A stretch of DNA of 14,508 nucleotides. Source: Tricholomella constricta (taxonomy: Eukaryota; Basidiomycota; Agaricomycetes; Agaricales; Lyophyllaceae). The notes under the pieces were generated by a model. It saw only the letters and a list, made by a program, of their open reading frames with translations, was not told the origin of the DNA and did no database searches. The position numbers and the translations under genes were made by a program. This document shows, one piece after another, positions 13,606 to 14,508 of the stretch. The stretch spans positions 1 through 14,508 of the forward strand of contig JAACJP010000110.1 in the NCBI GenBank assembly GCA_013368375.1, in the 5' to 3' direction. Numbering within the stretch: position 1 is the first letter of the stretch; every line of letters starts with the position of its first letter.

Positions 13606-14373
13606 CTAATGTAGATGAACAGCATCTCTTAAATATGAACATACTAATAATGTGAAAACAAAAGCTTGTATTAGAGAAACTGCTATTTCTAATCCAACTA
13701 ATGCTAAGAAGATTGCAAAAGGTATTAAAGTTAATACCGCAATTAGCACACTACCAGAAAATAATTTATATAAATAAGTACTTAAAATTTTAAGTAATGT
13801 GTGTCCCGCAACAATATTAGCGAATAATCGCACACCTAATGAAACAGCTCTAGCTAAATATGATACTAATTCAATTAATACTAATAATGGAACTAATGCT
13901 AAAGGAGTACCAGCTGGTATAAAGAAAGAGAAAAAGGTTAATCCATGTATTGATAAAGCTAAAATTGTTACACCAATAAAGATTGTAACACTTAAACCTA
14001 AAGATACTACACCACTAGCTGTAACAGCAAATGAGTAAGGTACATTAGATATTAAATTACCAAATAAGATAAAAAAGAATAAAGAATAAACAAAAGGTAA
14101 ATATATTTCACTTTGAGATCCTATTTGCTCTCTAACCATTGAACTTAGACTAGCAAAAGAAGACTCTAATGAAATAGACCATTTATTAGGTATTAAATTT
14201 GAATCATTATTTCCATATAAATGAAAACCTATTGCTATTAATAAAATAAAACAAGAATATAAAGCTAAATTTGTTAAAGTAATATTTAAATATCCTAAAA
14301 TAGGAGCATTCACCCCAATTAAACTAGACACTTCAAATTGACTTAAAGGTGATAAAATTATAAATTCTAACAT
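13606..14373 (-). CDS. atp6: ATP synthase subunit a (subunit 6)
   Basis: Membrane subunit of the F1Fo ATP synthase that forms the proton half-channels next to the c-ring. The protein is 255 aa with about six membrane helices. The essential arginine lies in SLGVRLFANIVAGH (Arg182). The helix GLEIAVSLIQAFVF (228-241) and the NLISNVPYSFAVT region (106-118) are family hallmarks. The N-terminus MLEFIILSPLSQFEV parallels fungal precursors in which a short leader is removed before SPL. It ends DAVHLH. Only one start is plausible. It reads leftward, convergent with the plus-strand genes, and 135 nt of AT-rich 5' flank are included in the window. The plus-strand frame 13799-14038 is its shadow. Confidence 0.98.
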   Translation of the reverse strand: MLEFIILSPLSQFEVSSLIGVNAPILGYLNITLTNLALYSCFILLIAIGFHLYGNNDSNLIPNKWSISLESSFASLSSMVREQIGSQSEIYLPFVYSLFFFILFGNLISNVPYSFAVTASGVVSLGLSVTIFIGVTILALSIHGLTFFSFFIPAGTPLALVPLLVLIELVSYLARAVSLGVRLFANIVAGHTLLKILSTYLYKLFSGSVLIAVLTLIPFAIFLALVGLEIAVSLIQAFVFTLLVCSYLRDAVHLH

Positions 14374-14508
14374 TTTTTTAGAGATTTTATTTAGGCTGTT
14401 GTAAATTAATTCTAAATTTATTTCGCGTATTATTTTTTAATTTTTTATATTTTTTTTTTTTAATATTATATATTTTTTTTATATAATTTCTTACAATCTT
14501 TGCCGAAA

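Noticed and set aside
13799..14038. Plus-strand open frame of 79 codons
   Set aside because: Antisense shadow of atp6.

Overview
This window is a piece of a fungal mitochondrial genome. The signs are very high A+T content, long non-coding spacers full of short tandem repeats and G+C-rich clusters, standard fungal nad1, cob and atp6 proteins, single mitochondrial-type tRNAs, and a group I intron in cob. Genes lie on both strands, the protein sequences look basidiomycete-like, and there is a relic of a plasmid-type family B DNA polymerase. Together these point to Basidiomycota as the best guess, but the window alone does not settle this. Gene density is very low: three respiratory-chain or ATP-synthase genes in 14.5 kb.

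Layout. Positions 1-3235 hold seven tRNA genes, all on the minus strand. In transcription order from the right they are trnM(CAU), trnS(UGA), trnP(UGG), trnN(GUU), trnL(UAA), trnE(UUC) and trnS(GCU), separated by AT-rich spacers with repeats, including a (GAA)25 tract. From 3773 the genes turn to the plus strand: a trnI(GAU) copy, a 2.3 kb repeat-rich spacer, nad1 (6193-7209), a second diverged trnI-like copy inside a duplicated block, and cob (8540-10984). cob is split by a 1284-nt group I intron whose P1, P3, P4, P6, P7, P8 and P10 pairings can all be read. A 1.6 kb repeat spacer follows, then trnC(GCA) and trnR(UCU), a decayed DNA polymerase fragment (13057-13380), and atp6 on the minus strand (13606-14373), convergent with everything before it.

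Function. nad1 (complex I membrane arm), cob (complex III) and atp6 (ATP synthase proton channel) are core oxidative phosphorylation subunits, and the tRNAs serve mitochondrial translation. All protein genes here keep TGG for tryptophan, so the window does not test whether UGA is reassigned.

The most interesting items are: (1) a duplicated trnI block in which one copy carries a G+C-rich cluster that the other lacks, so it reads as an insertion; (2) an in-frame fossil of a linear-plasmid DNA polymerase with its motif A aspartate changed to asparagine; (3) a precisely delimited, ORF-less cob group I intron inflated by about 1 kb of repeats, including a double-hairpin element; (4) a trnE with C instead of U at position 33. 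I found no complete undescribed gene system.
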